From contig NZ_BCRS01000039.1 of the NCBI RefSeq assembly GCF_001552715.1, forward strand, positions 1 to 37,939: DNA of 37,939 nt. The letters run 5' to 3'. This stretch comes from Mycolicibacterium vaccae NBRC 14118 = CIP 105934 (GTDB lineage: Bacteria; Actinomycetota; Actinomycetes; Mycobacteriales; Mycobacteriaceae). Position numbers and translations under genes: made by a program. Each line of letters begins with the position of its first letter. The stretch's first letter is position 1. This document shows, one piece after another, positions 25,025 to 33,312 of the stretch. The notes below the pieces were generated by a model, which was not told the origin of the DNA, did not search any database, and was given only the letters and a program-made list of their open reading frames with translations.

Positions 25025-25735
25025 CTAGACGCCGAACATCGGCGGCAGTGCCAGCACCATCACCAGACCCCAGAAGAAGTGGGTCAGCATCGGTGCCAGG
25101 ACGCCCCCGGTGGCGCGGCGCAGCAGGGCGCACACGGTCCCCAGGATGATCGCGGCGAACCCCAGCATCGGGTTGCCGGTGGTGGCCGCGGTCGCGATCA
25201 CGTACAGCACCGTCGACACGATGACCGGGTGGTATTTGAGCAGCGCCGTGTAGAGCGCACCGCGGAAGAACATCTCCTCGGCCACACCGTTGATCACCGT
25301 GATGAACACGATCAGATACAGCGGCCCTGCGTTGGAGTACTGCAGCACCTCGCGGACGTAGTCGTTGACTCCGGGGATCTCGCGCACCACCAGCGCGCCG
25401 AGGACGAAGATCCCGCCGAGCAGCAGCCCGACCACGGTCCCGGTGATCACCGGCCGCTGGTTGCGCCCGCGGACACAGATGTGCCCCATGTGCAGCGGGC
25501 CCGAGGCGAAGGCGCCCGCCGCCCACACCCCGGCCAGGGCGAGCGTGAGCCAGATGAAGGTCTCGTCGCCGGGCGGCCGGCTCAACGAATAGCCCAGCAG
25601 CGCGGCACCGATGAGCAGGAAGCCACCCACCACGAACTTGCGCCTGCCGATCACCGACGGTGGCTCGTTGTACGGCGGCGCCTTCGTGCGCGCGATCTTG
25701 CGCAGCTCGCCGGCCCAGCTCACCGGGGCGCTCAC
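25025..25735 (-). CDS. CPBP-family intramembrane protein (Rce1-like protease fold)
   Basis: 236 residues from GTG 25735. About eight hydrophobic segments. The first CPBP motif EEMFFRG is present (Glu153, Glu154, Arg158), and the last conserved histidine is His219 in APMLTHFFWG. The middle motif, normally FxxxH, is replaced by LYVIATAATTGNPM, so one metal-site histidine is missing. CPBP proteins include Rce1-type prenyl proteases and bacteriocin-immunity proteins; activity here is uncertain. The ORF start overlaps the upstream SDR stop by 4 nt (ATGA-like), so the two genes are co-transcribed. It is convergent with the XRE gene with 1 nt between. Confidence 0.85.
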   Translation of the reverse strand: MSAPVSWAGELRKIARTKAPPYNEPPSVIGRRKFVVGGFLLIGAALLGYSLSRPPGDETFIWLTLALAGVWAAGAFASGPLHMGHICVRGRNQRPVITGTVVGLLLGGIFVLGALVVREIPGVNDYVREVLQYSNAGPLYLIVFITVINGVAEEMFFRGALYTALLKYHPVIVSTVLYVIATAATTGNPMLGFAAIILGTVCALLRRATGGVLAPMLTHFFWGLVMVLALPPMFGV

Positions 25736-26880
25736 GCCGGAATCACCTTCGGCACCAGCGCGAGCATCGTGTCCAGACCGGTCCGCACCGCCGCCGCGAC
25801 CGGGCCGGGGACGAAGCCGAGCAGGCCGAGGAGCGGCCGCACGACCGGCGGTGTCACCGCGGCGGCCAGTTGCCGCAGCCGCAGGGTGTCACCGCCGGCC
25901 CAGCCGGGGTCGGTGTCGGCGAGGTGGTGCGGGTCGGGTAGTTCGTCGACGGGTCTTGGTCGCGGACTGGCCACCGCGCGCTGCATCGCCTCCTCGACGC
26001 CGATCAGCCCGTCGGCGGGATCGGGCACCCGGCCGCGCAGACTGCGCGCCGACGCCATCATCGGAAAGTCCAGGGATTCAACGAGATCGGCGGCGAGTCC
26101 GCCCGGCACCGGCAGCACCACCCCGGTCAGCTTGGACACCAGCGAGGTGTCGACGCCGTACACCGCGACCGGCGTGCGCCAGATACCCGCGACCCGGGCA
26201 TAGGTGCGCAGCAGGTCGCCGTAGGTGGTGGTCTCCGGCCCCGCGATGTCGTAGGCGCCGGCAGGCACCGCGTCGGAGTCCGCCGCGGCGACCAGGTAGT
26301 GCAGCGCGTCGCTGATCGAGATCGGGTCGATCGGGTTGGCCGACCATTCCGGCATCGGCAGCAGCAGGAACCGGTCAGCGACGTAGCGCAGCATCTCGAA
26401 CGACGTGGACCCGGCGCCGATGATGATCGCGGCGCCCAGCCACACCACGTCCGGTCCCCCGTCGATGGTCAGCGCCGCGGCCACCTCGGCGCGGCTGGCC
26501 AGATGCTCGGACAGGGAATCGCCGTCGGGCACGAACCCGCCGAGGTAGACGATGCGGCGCACCCCCGCCGCCTTGGCCGCGGCGGCCACGTTGGCGGCGG
26601 CCCGGTTGTCGGCTTCCCGGAAGCCGGGTTGGCCGATGCCGTGCACCAGGTAGTACACGACCTCCACGGGCCCGGCGTCGGTGAAGGCCTGCCGCACCGA
26701 CAACTCGTCGTCCGCGTCGAGCGTGACCGTCGAGACGTCTTCGTACCAGCCGAAATCGGCCAGCCGGTCGCGGTGACGGCTCGCCGCGACGACCTGATGG
26801 CCCTCGTCGAGCAGCGCAGTGACCAGCCGCGATCCGATATAGCCGGTCGCGCCGGTGACCAGGGTGCGCACGGGATTCAC
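25732..26880 (-). CDS. Atypical SDR, NAD(P)-binding epimerase-like protein
   Basis: 382 residues from ATG 26880. The N-terminal Rossmann fold has GATGYIGSRLV (10-20), SRHRDRL at the position that discriminates NADP, and YYLVHGIGQ and IVYLGGF strands. The usual YxxxK pair is absent, placing it with atypical SDRs (NmrA/isoflavone reductase-like). The C-terminal third (from about 270) is Pro/Val-rich with hydrophobic helices at the very end (RPLLGLLGFVPGPVAAAVRTGLD), possibly membrane-associated. Substrate unknown. It shares an operon with the CPBP gene. The ORF is long and codon-typical, so the gene is certain. Confidence 0.83.
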   Translation of the reverse strand: MNPVRTLVTGATGYIGSRLVTALLDEGHQVVAASRHRDRLADFGWYEDVSTVTLDADDELSVRQAFTDAGPVEVVYYLVHGIGQPGFREADNRAAANVAAAAKAAGVRRIVYLGGFVPDGDSLSEHLASRAEVAAALTIDGGPDVVWLGAAIIIGAGSTSFEMLRYVADRFLLLPMPEWSANPIDPISISDALHYLVAAADSDAVPAGAYDIAGPETTTYGDLLRTYARVAGIWRTPVAVYGVDTSLVSKLTGVVLPVPGGLAADLVESLDFPMMASARSLRGRVPDPADGLIGVEEAMQRAVASPRPRPVDELPDPHHLADTDPGWAGGDTLRLRQLAAAVTPPVVRPLLGLLGFVPGPVAAAVRTGLDTMLALVPKVIPA

Positions 26881-27099
26881 GGTAGGCCTGTACCCAGGGC
26901 CGCCCCGTTCACAACCCGCGGCCGCGCGTTAACTGGGTCACTCCGTCATGCACGACGGGGCCGCGGGGCGCCCCCGGCTGTCGGGACGACGTTCGCGGGC
27001 ACGTCCGGCGACGGGCAGGATCGGGGCGTCGGGCATGGCCGCCGCCGAAGGGCGGGGCCGGGTGCGTACACCCCGGGCGCGGCGTGCGATCCTCACGTC

Positions 27100-28056
27100 G
27101 TGACATCGACGTCAGCACCGACCGCACTGGATATCGTCGACGGAGTCGACCTCACCGGCAAGACCTGCGTGGTCACCGGCGCCTCGTCGGGGCTGGGCCG
27201 CGAGTCCGCCCGCGCGCTGGCCAAGACCGGCGCCCACGTGATCCTGGCCGCCCGCAACACCGAAGCGCTCGCCGACACCGAGGCATGGGTGCGCGCCGAG
27301 CTGCCGGCCGCACGGCTGTCGGTGGTGCACCTGGACCTGACCTCGCTGGCGAGCGTGGCGGCTGCCGCGGCGGAGATCGCCGAGCTGACCCCTGCGGTGC
27401 ACGTGCTGATGAACAACGCCGGCGTGATGTTCACCCCGTTCGGGCGGACCGCCGAGGGCTTCGAAATGCAGTTCGGCACAAACCATCTGGGCCACTTCGA
27501 GCTGACCAGACTGCTGTTCCCGGCGCTGGTCGCCGCCGACGGGGCGCGGGTTGTCAACCTGTCCTCGGAAGGCCACCGGATGGGTGACGTCGATTTCGAG
27601 GACCCGAACTGGGAGCACCGCGAGTACGACAAGTTCGCCGCCTACGGCGCGTCGAAGACCGCCAACATCCTGCACGCGGTCGAGCTGGACCGCCGGTTGC
27701 GCGACAGCAGCGTGCGCGCGTTCGCGGTGCATCCCGGGATCGTGGCGACCTCGCTGGCGCGGCACATGACCAACGACGACTTCACGGCCCTGAACAAGTC
27801 GAGCTCGTCGCGGGCGGGCGACAAGCCGCCGACCGACTTCCGCAAGCAGTTCACGACGCCGGAACACGGTGCGGCCACCCAGGTGTGGGCGGCCGTCAGC
27901 GACGAACTCGACGGCACGGGCGCTGTCTACCTGTCCGACTGCCGGGTGCGGGAGGCCGCGCCCTACGCCGCGGACGAGTCCCGCGCCCTGGCGCTGTGGG
28001 CGCTGTCGGAACATCTCTGCACCACCGGCGCCGCCGGTCTGGGCTCGCGTGCGTGA
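27100..28056 (+). CDS. Short-chain dehydrogenase (retinol dehydrogenase/WWOX-like)
   Basis: 318 residues from GTG 27100. Motifs: TGASSGLG (26-33), AARNTEAL (51 onward) with Arg52 favouring NADP(H), DLTSLASV, NNAGVMFTP (105-113), NLSSEGHR and Tyr182/Lys186 in YGASK. The block VRAFAVHPGIVATSLARHM and the terminal EAAPYAADESRALALWALSEHL are typical of the RDH/oxidoreductase group common in mycobacteria. The substrate is probably a lipid or xenobiotic carbonyl. The preceding 219-nt gap (26881-27099) is GC-rich with no visible gene or clear promoter. A hairpin follows 9 nt after the stop. Confidence 0.88.
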   Translation: MTSTSAPTALDIVDGVDLTGKTCVVTGASSGLGRESARALAKTGAHVILAARNTEALADTEAWVRAELPAARLSVVHLDLTSLASVAAAAAEIAELTPAVHVLMNNAGVMFTPFGRTAEGFEMQFGTNHLGHFELTRLLFPALVAADGARVVNLSSEGHRMGDVDFEDPNWEHREYDKFAAYGASKTANILHAVELDRRLRDSSVRAFAVHPGIVATSLARHMTNDDFTALNKSSSSRAGDKPPTDFRKQFTTPEHGAATQVWAAVSDELDGTGAVYLSDCRVREAAPYAADESRALALWALSEHLCTTGAAGLGSRA

Positions 28057-28064
28057 ACCCGGGT

Positions 28065-28085
28065 GCGAAGGTCATCTACCTTCGC
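28065..28085 (+). terminator. Short hairpin after the SDR gene
   Basis: gcgaaggt-catct-accttcgc is a perfect 8-bp stem with a 5-nt loop, 9 nt after the SDR stop. There is no T-run. Confidence 0.5.
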
Positions 28086-28265
28086 TCCCACGGTGAGCGC
28101 GACCGCGACCGCGACCAGCCTGTGGTCCGGGCCGTCCTAGACGCCACCCTGGCCGATTGAGTTCGGGCTGGTCGGCGCGTTGTTGGTGCAGGCCGGGGCT
28201 GACCCGAACCCGCAGGTGGCAGCCGGGTTCTGCGGTCGATATCCGCGGTGGTGCGCCAACTCGAC

Positions 28266-28322
28266 TTGGCCCACACCAATTCAGGCACATAACATGCCAG
28301 ACGACTTGACAAGTGTAAGGAG
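28266..28322 (+). promoter_or_regulatory. Probable promoter and RBS of the fasciclin gene
   Basis: TTGGCC (28266-28271), an 18-nt spacer and TAACAT (28290-28295) fit a weak promoter. aaggag (28317-28322) is a good ribosome-binding site 6 nt before GTG 28329. An 11-bp palindrome, acttgacaagt (28304-28314), lies at the expected transcript start and may bind a regulator. The rest of 28086-28265 shows no gene. Confidence 0.5.
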
Positions 28323-28328
28323 CACCAC

Positions 28329-29078
28329 GTGAAGACCCGAACCAGCAAGGCCATCGGCGTCGCTGTCAGTGCCGCCGCGATCGCCCTGTCGGTCCCGCTG
28401 TCCATCACCGCGAACGCCGAGCCGTCCACCCCGGTGGCCGAGATCCCCGACCCCCAGGGACCGGACTGCGGTGCGTTCAAGGAGGCGCTGCCGAACTGGA
28501 AGGGATTGGCGGACCTGCCCGTCAGCACCGCGCTGGCCTCGATCGCCGAGATCTCGACGTTCAGCTCCGCGATCTCCGGTCAGCTCAACCCCGCCGTGAA
28601 CATCACCAGCGTGCTCGACAACGGCCCGTACGTGGTGTTCGCGCCCACCAACGAGGCGTTCGCCGAGCTGCCGCCCGAGCAGCTCGAGGTGCTGCGCACC
28701 GATCCGGCGGCGCTGACCAGCCTGGTGTACTACCACGCGTTCCTCGGCCTGCTGGGCCCCGACGACGTCAAGGGCCAGCGTCCCACCCAGGAAGGCACCG
28801 AGATCGAGGTGACCGGCTCCGGCGGCGACATCCAGGTCAACGAGACCACCGAGGTCGTGTGCGGTGGCATCCAGGCGCAGAACGCGCGCATCTACATCGT
28901 GGACAAGGTGCTCAACCCGGCCGAGGCGCCGGCGCCGATCACACCGACCGCCACGAGCACCACCGAGACGGCGACCACCACCGCTGAAACCACCGCCGAG
29001 ACCACCCCGGAGACGGCTCCGGCGGAGGCACCGGCGGAGGCTCCGGCGTCCCCGGCCGCCGAGGCCCCGATCGGCTGA
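28329..29078 (+). CDS. Secreted fasciclin-domain protein (MPT70/MPT83-like)
   Basis: 249 residues from GTG 28329. A Sec signal peptide (residues 1-30: basic start, hydrophobic VAVSAAAIALSVPLS, ANA-E cleavage) has no lipobox cysteine, so the product is secreted rather than lipid-anchored. The fasciclin/FAS1 domain (about 48-197) has the H1 box YVVFAPTNEAF (101-111), YYH (134-136) and H2-like IYIVDKVL (188-195). Cys47 and Cys178 probably form the disulfide seen in MPB70. A low-complexity tail rich in Thr, Glu, Ala and Pro (about 203-247) follows. FAS1 proteins mediate adhesion. The gene ends before a long hairpin. Confidence 0.9.
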   Translation: MKTRTSKAIGVAVSAAAIALSVPLSITANAEPSTPVAEIPDPQGPDCGAFKEALPNWKGLADLPVSTALASIAEISTFSSAISGQLNPAVNITSVLDNGPYVVFAPTNEAFAELPPEQLEVLRTDPAALTSLVYYHAFLGLLGPDDVKGQRPTQEGTEIEVTGSGGDIQVNETTEVVCGGIQAQNARIYIVDKVLNPAEAPAPITPTATSTTETATTTAETTAETTPETAPAEAPAEAPASPAAEAPIG

Positions 29079-29090
29079 CGTCCCGATCGC

Positions 29091-29146
29091 GAGCAGACAC
29101 AAAATCGCCCCCTTTCGCAGGAAAGGGGGCGATTTTGTGTCTGCTC
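29091..29146. terminator. Perfect 26-bp hairpin between convergent genes
   Basis: Arms 29091-29116 and 29121-29146 pair perfectly over 26 bp with a 4-nt loop (gcag). It lies between the ends of the fasciclin gene (29078) and the acyl-CoA dehydrogenase gene (29179), so it can terminate both. Its outer 20 nt recur at 35076-35095, marking it as a dispersed repeat as well as a terminator. Confidence 0.8.
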
Positions 29147-29178
29147 GGCGTGGTCTAGACGCCGCGTCCGCGAGCCGA

Positions 29179-30321
29179 CTAGACGCCTAGGTCGCGGCCG
29201 ATGATCTCTTTCATGATCTCGGTGGTGCCACCGAAGATGGTCTGGATACGACCGTCGACGTAGGCCCGTGCGACGCGGTATTCGAGCATGTAGCCGTAGC
29301 CGCCGTGCAGCTGCACGCACTGGTCGACGACCTTCTTGGCGGTCTCGGTGGCCCACCACTTGGCCTTGGCCGCCTCGACCGCGGTCAGCTCACCGTCGAC
29401 GACACCCTGCAGGCACCGGTCGATGTAGGTCTCGGTGATCTCGAGTTCGGTCTCCATCTCGGCGAGCAGGAACCGGTTGTGCTGGAAGCTGCCGATGGGC
29501 TGCCCGAATGCCTTGCGGTCCTTCGAGTACTGCAGCGTCTCGTCGAACACCGCACGCGCGCCGGCGATCGCCGAGATCGCGATCGAAAGCCGCTCCGAGG
29601 GCAGGTTGGTCATCAGGTGGTAGAAGCCGCGACCCTCCTTGCCGAGCAGGTTCGCGTTCGGCACCCGGACGTTCTCGAAGTGCAGCTCGGAGGTGTCCTG
29701 GCTGTGCAGGCCCATCTTGTCGAGCTTGCGGCCGCGGGTGAAGCCCTCCATGTCGCGCTCGACCACGAACAGCGAGAAGCCCTTGTGTCCGGCTTCGGGG
29801 TCGGTGCGTGCGACGACGACGCACAGGTCGCAGTTGATGCCCGACGAGATGAACGTCTTGGAGCCGTTGATGATCCAGTCGTCACCGTCGCGCACCGCGG
29901 AGGTGCGGATACCGGCGAGGTCGCTGCCCGCGCCGGGCTCGGTCATCGCGACCGCGATGATCGTCTCGCCGCTCGCGATGCCCGGCAGCCAGCGCTTCTT
30001 CTGCTCGTCGTTGGTCAGGTCCTTGAAATAGGGCCCCACGACGTCGTTGTGCAGGCTCAGCGCAGGCCCGTGCACACCGGCCTTGGCGATCTCCTCGTCG
30101 ATGACCGCGTTGAACCGGAAGTCGTCCGAGCCACCGCCGCCGAACTCCTCGGGCATGTTGAACCCGATGAGGCCGTACTTGCCCGCCGCGGTGTAGGCCG
30201 ACCGGTCGACGATGCGCTCGGTCTCCCACTTCTCGTGGTTGGGCACGAGCTCGCGCTCGATGTACTCCTTGACGGTGTCGCGGAACGCCTCGTGCTCTGC
30301 GTCGTAAATCGTTCGCTTCAT
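29179..30321 (-). CDS. Acyl-CoA dehydrogenase, LCAD-like
   Basis: 380 residues, standard family length. The FAD and substrate motifs are present: AVAMTEPGAGSDLAGI (123-138), WIINGSKTFISSG (149-161), GGYGYMLEYRVARAYVD (340-356). At the usual catalytic position (YEGT) the sequence is FGGTTEI, with Gly364 instead of Glu. Glu243 in LPSERLSIA matches the helix-G glutamate that serves as base in long-chain acyl-CoA and isovaleryl-CoA dehydrogenases, and the C-terminus GGTTEIMKEII resembles LCAD. It would catalyse the first, FAD-linked step of beta-oxidation of long or branched acyl-CoA. It is the last gene of an operon with thiolase and Ech. Confidence 0.92.
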   Translation of the reverse strand: MKRTIYDAEHEAFRDTVKEYIERELVPNHEKWETERIVDRSAYTAAGKYGLIGFNMPEEFGGGGSDDFRFNAVIDEEIAKAGVHGPALSLHNDVVGPYFKDLTNDEQKKRWLPGIASGETIIAVAMTEPGAGSDLAGIRTSAVRDGDDWIINGSKTFISSGINCDLCVVVARTDPEAGHKGFSLFVVERDMEGFTRGRKLDKMGLHSQDTSELHFENVRVPNANLLGKEGRGFYHLMTNLPSERLSIAISAIAGARAVFDETLQYSKDRKAFGQPIGSFQHNRFLLAEMETELEITETYIDRCLQGVVDGELTAVEAAKAKWWATETAKKVVDQCVQLHGGYGYMLEYRVARAYVDGRIQTIFGGTTEIMKEIIGRDLGV

Positions 30322-30331
30322 TGTTGATTCC

Positions 30332-31171
30332 TTACTTAGCTTTCCAGACCGGCTCGCGCTTCTGCGCGAAGGCCAGCGGACCTTCCATGGCGTCTTCGGT
30401 CTTCAGCAGCGTCGAGAACTCGCCGAACGTCTGCTTCCAGAACGGTTCCTCGTCGCCGACCACGCCGTCGACGGCGCCGTAGGACACCCGCTTGCTGGCG
30501 CGCACGGCCAGCGGTGCGTTGCAGGTGATCCGCTCGGCGAGAGCCAGGGCCGCGTCGACCACGGTGCCGTCGGGCACGACCTGGTTGATCAGGCCCCAGC
30601 GCAGCGCGTCGGCCGAGCTGATCGGCTCACCGGTGTAGATCAGCTCGAGGGCGATCTTGCGCGGCAGCTGCTCGACGATGCGGAACACGCCGCCGGCACC
30701 GGCAATGAGCCCCCGCTTCACTTCGGGCAGACCGAATTTCGCGCGTTCCTCGGCGACCACCAGGTCGCTGGCCAGGGCCAGCTCGGTGCCTCCGCCGAGC
30801 GCGGTGCCGTTGACCGCGGCGATGGTCGGCTTGTCGATGAAGTGCCGCACGTAGCCGGCGAATCCCCACTCCGAATGCTCGGGGTGGAAGAGGTTCTCGC
30901 CCCGCGAGATGGCCTTGAGATCCGCTCCGGCACAGAAGGATTTGTCCCCGGCGCCGGTCAGGATGACCGCCCGGACCTCCGGATCCTCCTGCGCGGACTG
31001 CAGCGCGTCGCCGACGGCGGTGCTGACCGACGCGTTGATCGCGTTGCGGGCCTCGGGCCGGTTGATCGTGATGATCAGGACGTTCCCGCGGCGCTCGGTC
31101 AGAGCGCCGACCGAAGACGACGACGAAGGAGGAGTCGAGCCATCAAGCACAGCGCGGCCGGTTTCGGTCAC
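30332..31171 (-). CDS. Enoyl-CoA hydratase (crotonase family)
   Basis: 279 residues from GTG 31171, which overlaps the thiolase stop by 4 nt (GTGA). A Ser-rich flexible N-terminus (residues 10-22) precedes the crotonase fold: LIITINRPEARNAIN, SFCAGADLKAIS (78-89), AVNGTALGGGTELALASD (119-136) and KFGLPEVKRGL. Both catalytic glutamates are present: Glu130 and Glu150, equivalent to Glu144 and Glu164 of rat crotonase. It hydrates 2-enoyl-CoA to 3-hydroxyacyl-CoA. No hydroxyacyl-CoA dehydrogenase is in this operon, so that step must come from elsewhere. The acyl-CoA dehydrogenase gene follows after 10 nt. Confidence 0.92.
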   Translation of the reverse strand: MTETGRAVLDGSTPPSSSSSVGALTERRGNVLIITINRPEARNAINASVSTAVGDALQSAQEDPEVRAVILTGAGDKSFCAGADLKAISRGENLFHPEHSEWGFAGYVRHFIDKPTIAAVNGTALGGGTELALASDLVVAEERAKFGLPEVKRGLIAGAGGVFRIVEQLPRKIALELIYTGEPISSADALRWGLINQVVPDGTVVDAALALAERITCNAPLAVRASKRVSYGAVDGVVGDEEPFWKQTFGEFSTLLKTEDAMEGPLAFAQKREPVWKAK

Positions 31172-32325
31172 AGGAGCTCCAGGATGGTCGCGTTGGCCTG
31201 GCCGCCGCCCTCGCACATGGTCTGCAGGCCGTACTGAATGTTGTTGTCCCGCATGTGGTACAGCAGCGTGGTCAGGATACGCGCACCGGAGCCGCCGAGC
31301 GGGTGGCCGAGCGCGATCGCGCCGCCGTTGGGGTTCAGCTTGGTCTCGTCGGCGCCGATGTCCTTGAGCCAGGCCATCGGAACCGGGGCGAAGGCCTCGT
31401 TGACCTCGAAGGCACCGATCTGGTCCAGGCTCAGGCCGGACTTCTTCAGCGCCTTCTGGGTGGCCGGGATCGGCGCGGTCAGCATGATGACCGGGTCGGC
31501 GCCGGCGAGCACCGCGGTGTGCACCTTGGCCAGCGGCGTGAGACCGAGGTCCTTGGCCTTCTCGGCCGACATCAGCAGCAGTGCGGCCGAGCCGTCGGAG
31601 ATCTGGCTGGAGTTACCGGCGTGGATCACGCCGTCCTCTTTGAACGCGGGCTTGATCTTGGCCATCGACTCGACGGTGCCGCCACGGCGGATGCCGCCGT
31701 CTTCGAGCACGACGGTGTCGTTGCCGTCCGCGTCCTTGGTCTTGATGCCGACGATCTGATCCTTGAAGGCACCGGAATCCTGTGCGGCAGCGGCCTTCTC
31801 GTGCGAGCGCAGGGAGAACTCGTCGAGCTCGGTGCGGCTCAGGCCCCACTGCTCGGCGATCATCTCGGCGCCGACGCCCTGGTTGGGGGTCTTGTCGTAG
31901 CGGGCCTTGAACGACTCGCCGTAGGGGTTTCCGCCGTTGGCCAGCGAGGAGCCCATCGGGGTGCGCGACATCGACTCGACACCACCGGCGACGACGACGT
32001 CGTAGTGACCCGCGATCACCCCGGCGACGGCGAAGTGCAGCGACTGCTGGCTGGAGCCGCACTGACGGTCCACGGTGACACCGGGGACGGTCTCGGGCCA
32101 GCCGGCGGACAGCACCGCGGTGCGGGCGATGTCGAGGGCCTGCTCACCGGCCTGCATGACGCAGCCCCAGATCACGTCGTCGACGAGCGCGGGGTCGACC
32201 CCGGCCCGCTCCACCAGACCGTTGAGGACCTGGGCCGACAACTCGGCGGGGTGGATTCCCGACAACGCACCGTTGCGCTTTCCGACTGGAGAGCGCACTG
32301 CCTCGACGATCACGGCTTCAGCCAT
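31168..32325 (-). CDS. Acetyl-CoA C-acyltransferase (thiolase)
   Basis: 385 residues from ATG 32325 with an aaggagaat ribosome-binding site. The thiolase catalytic residues are all present: nucleophile Cys89 in DRQCGSS, His341 in GGAIALGHPLGGSGAR and Cys371 in TMCEGGGQA. Other signatures include VVVAGGVESMSRTPMG and NEAFAPVPMAW. The length and the VNEAFA/GHPLG pattern fit degradative 3-ketoacyl-CoA thiolases (FadA type). It cleaves 3-ketoacyl-CoA to acetyl-CoA and a shortened acyl-CoA. It is the first gene of the operon thiolase-Ech-acyl-CoA dehydrogenase, with a promoter at 32361-32389. Confidence 0.93.
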   Translation of the reverse strand: MAEAVIVEAVRSPVGKRNGALSGIHPAELSAQVLNGLVERAGVDPALVDDVIWGCVMQAGEQALDIARTAVLSAGWPETVPGVTVDRQCGSSQQSLHFAVAGVIAGHYDVVVAGGVESMSRTPMGSSLANGGNPYGESFKARYDKTPNQGVGAEMIAEQWGLSRTELDEFSLRSHEKAAAAQDSGAFKDQIVGIKTKDADGNDTVVLEDGGIRRGGTVESMAKIKPAFKEDGVIHAGNSSQISDGSAALLLMSAEKAKDLGLTPLAKVHTAVLAGADPVIMLTAPIPATQKALKKSGLSLDQIGAFEVNEAFAPVPMAWLKDIGADETKLNPNGGAIALGHPLGGSGARILTTLLYHMRDNNIQYGLQTMCEGGGQANATILELL

Positions 32326-32360
32326 GGAGATTCTCCTTCATTGGATCGGCTTTACGCACG

Positions 32361-32393
32361 AAAGTAACGAACAAGGTTTACTAGGTCAACCTA
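32361..32393 (-). promoter_or_regulatory. Promoter of the beta-oxidation operon with overlapping palindrome
   Basis: On the minus strand TTGACC (32389-32384), a 17-nt spacer and TACTTT (32366-32361) form a SigA-like promoter 36 nt before the thiolase ATG. The perfect 12-bp palindrome taggtcaaccta (32382-32393) covers the -35 and is a candidate site for the divergent FadR-type regulator. The octamer ggtttact beside it (32375-32382) recurs at 32466-32473. Confidence 0.6.
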
Positions 32394-32477
32394 CTGGTTG
32401 GCTGGCCTCCGAGCGGGCCGCGACCTGCGCCGACCTCGACTGATCCGGACACTGGGTCAGCACATGGTTTACTGAGT

Positions 32478-32494
32478 TGCACAGCTGGTGTGCA
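32478..32494. promoter_or_regulatory. Inverted repeat upstream of the FadR-type regulator gene
   Basis: tgcaca-gctgg-tgtgca is a perfect 6-bp inverted repeat with 5-nt centre, 27 nt before ATG 32521. It is a candidate operator for autoregulation. It differs in sequence from the 32382-32393 palindrome, so the two may bind different proteins. Confidence 0.45.
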
Positions 32495-32520
32495 GCGTAG
32501 TCGACCGTCGAGGAGGTGTG

Positions 32521-33312
32521 ATGACCCGTAGCACTCCCCTGGCTCCGATGATCGGGCCGGACGCCGTCGCCTCCCGCGCCGCGGTCCGGTCCCCCAAGAC
32601 CGCCGAGCTCGTCGCAGGCACGTTACGCCGGATGGTGGTCGACGGGCAGCTCAAGGACGGCGACTTCCTGCCGAATGAGGCCGAGCTGATGGCCCACTTC
32701 GGTGTCAGCCGCCCGACGCTTCGCGAAGCGGTCCGGGTGCTGGAGTCCGAGCGCCTGGTCGAGGTGCGCCGCGGATCGCGCACCGGTGCGCGGGTCCGGG
32801 TGCCCGGCCCCGAGGTGGTCGCCCGGCCTGCCGGGCTGCTGCTCGAACTGTCCGGCGCGACGATCGCCGACCTGCTGACCGCGAAGTCGGGTATCGAACC
32901 GATGGCTGCGCGGCTGCTCGCCGAATCCGGTTCGGACGAGGCGTTCGACGAGCTCGAGCGGATGCTGGAGGAACTCGCCGCCGACGGCCATCAGTCCAGC
33001 CGGCTGGCCGAGACCACCGGGCTGTTCCATCTGCGCGTGGTGCAACTGTCGGGCAACGCGACGCTGAGCATCATCGCGGGCATGCTGCACGAGATCACGG
33101 TCAGGCACACGGCTTTCGTGTTCAACGAGCGCCGGCCGGTGTCGAAGGCCGACTACGACACGCTGTTGCGGTCCTACCGCAGGCTGATGCAGTTCCTGCG
33201 CGCGGGCGACGCCGTCGGCGCCGAGACGCACTGGCGCAAGCACCTCGACAAGACGCGCGAGCTGCTGCTCACCGGCCTGGAGAGTGTGCCCGTCCGCGAC
33301 GTGATGGGCTAG
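32521..33312 (+). CDS. FadR-subfamily GntR regulator
   Basis: 263 residues from ATG 32521, chosen over a longer start because a perfect aggagg site lies 5 nt upstream. The winged helix-turn-helix spans about residues 28-95 (ELVAGTLRRMVVDGQLKDGDFLPNEAELMAHFGVSRPTLREAVRVLESERLVEVRRG). An all-helical FCD effector domain follows (about 110-250); the pattern with ETTGLFHLRVVQLSGN and HEITVRHTAFV supplies the metal/ligand His residues. FCD regulators bind carboxylic acids or acyl-CoA. Divergent position to a thiolase-Ech-dehydrogenase operon suggests it represses that operon and is released by its substrate or an intermediate. Its stop overlaps the convergent DUF3556 gene by 4 nt (CTAG). Confidence 0.93.
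   Translation: MTRSTPLAPMIGPDAVASRAAVRSPKTAELVAGTLRRMVVDGQLKDGDFLPNEAELMAHFGVSRPTLREAVRVLESERLVEVRRGSRTGARVRVPGPEVVARPAGLLLELSGATIADLLTAKSGIEPMAARLLAESGSDEAFDELERMLEELAADGHQSSRLAETTGLFHLRVVQLSGNATLSIIAGMLHEITVRHTAFVFNERRPVSKADYDTLLRSYRRLMQFLRAGDAVGAETHWRKHLDKTRELLLTGLESVPVRDVMG

Noticed and set aside
28140..28265. Possible ankyrin-like or HTH gene remnant before the fasciclin gene
   Set aside because: A short readable stretch (LLVQAGADPNP) exists but there is no start, no length and no matching frame beyond it.
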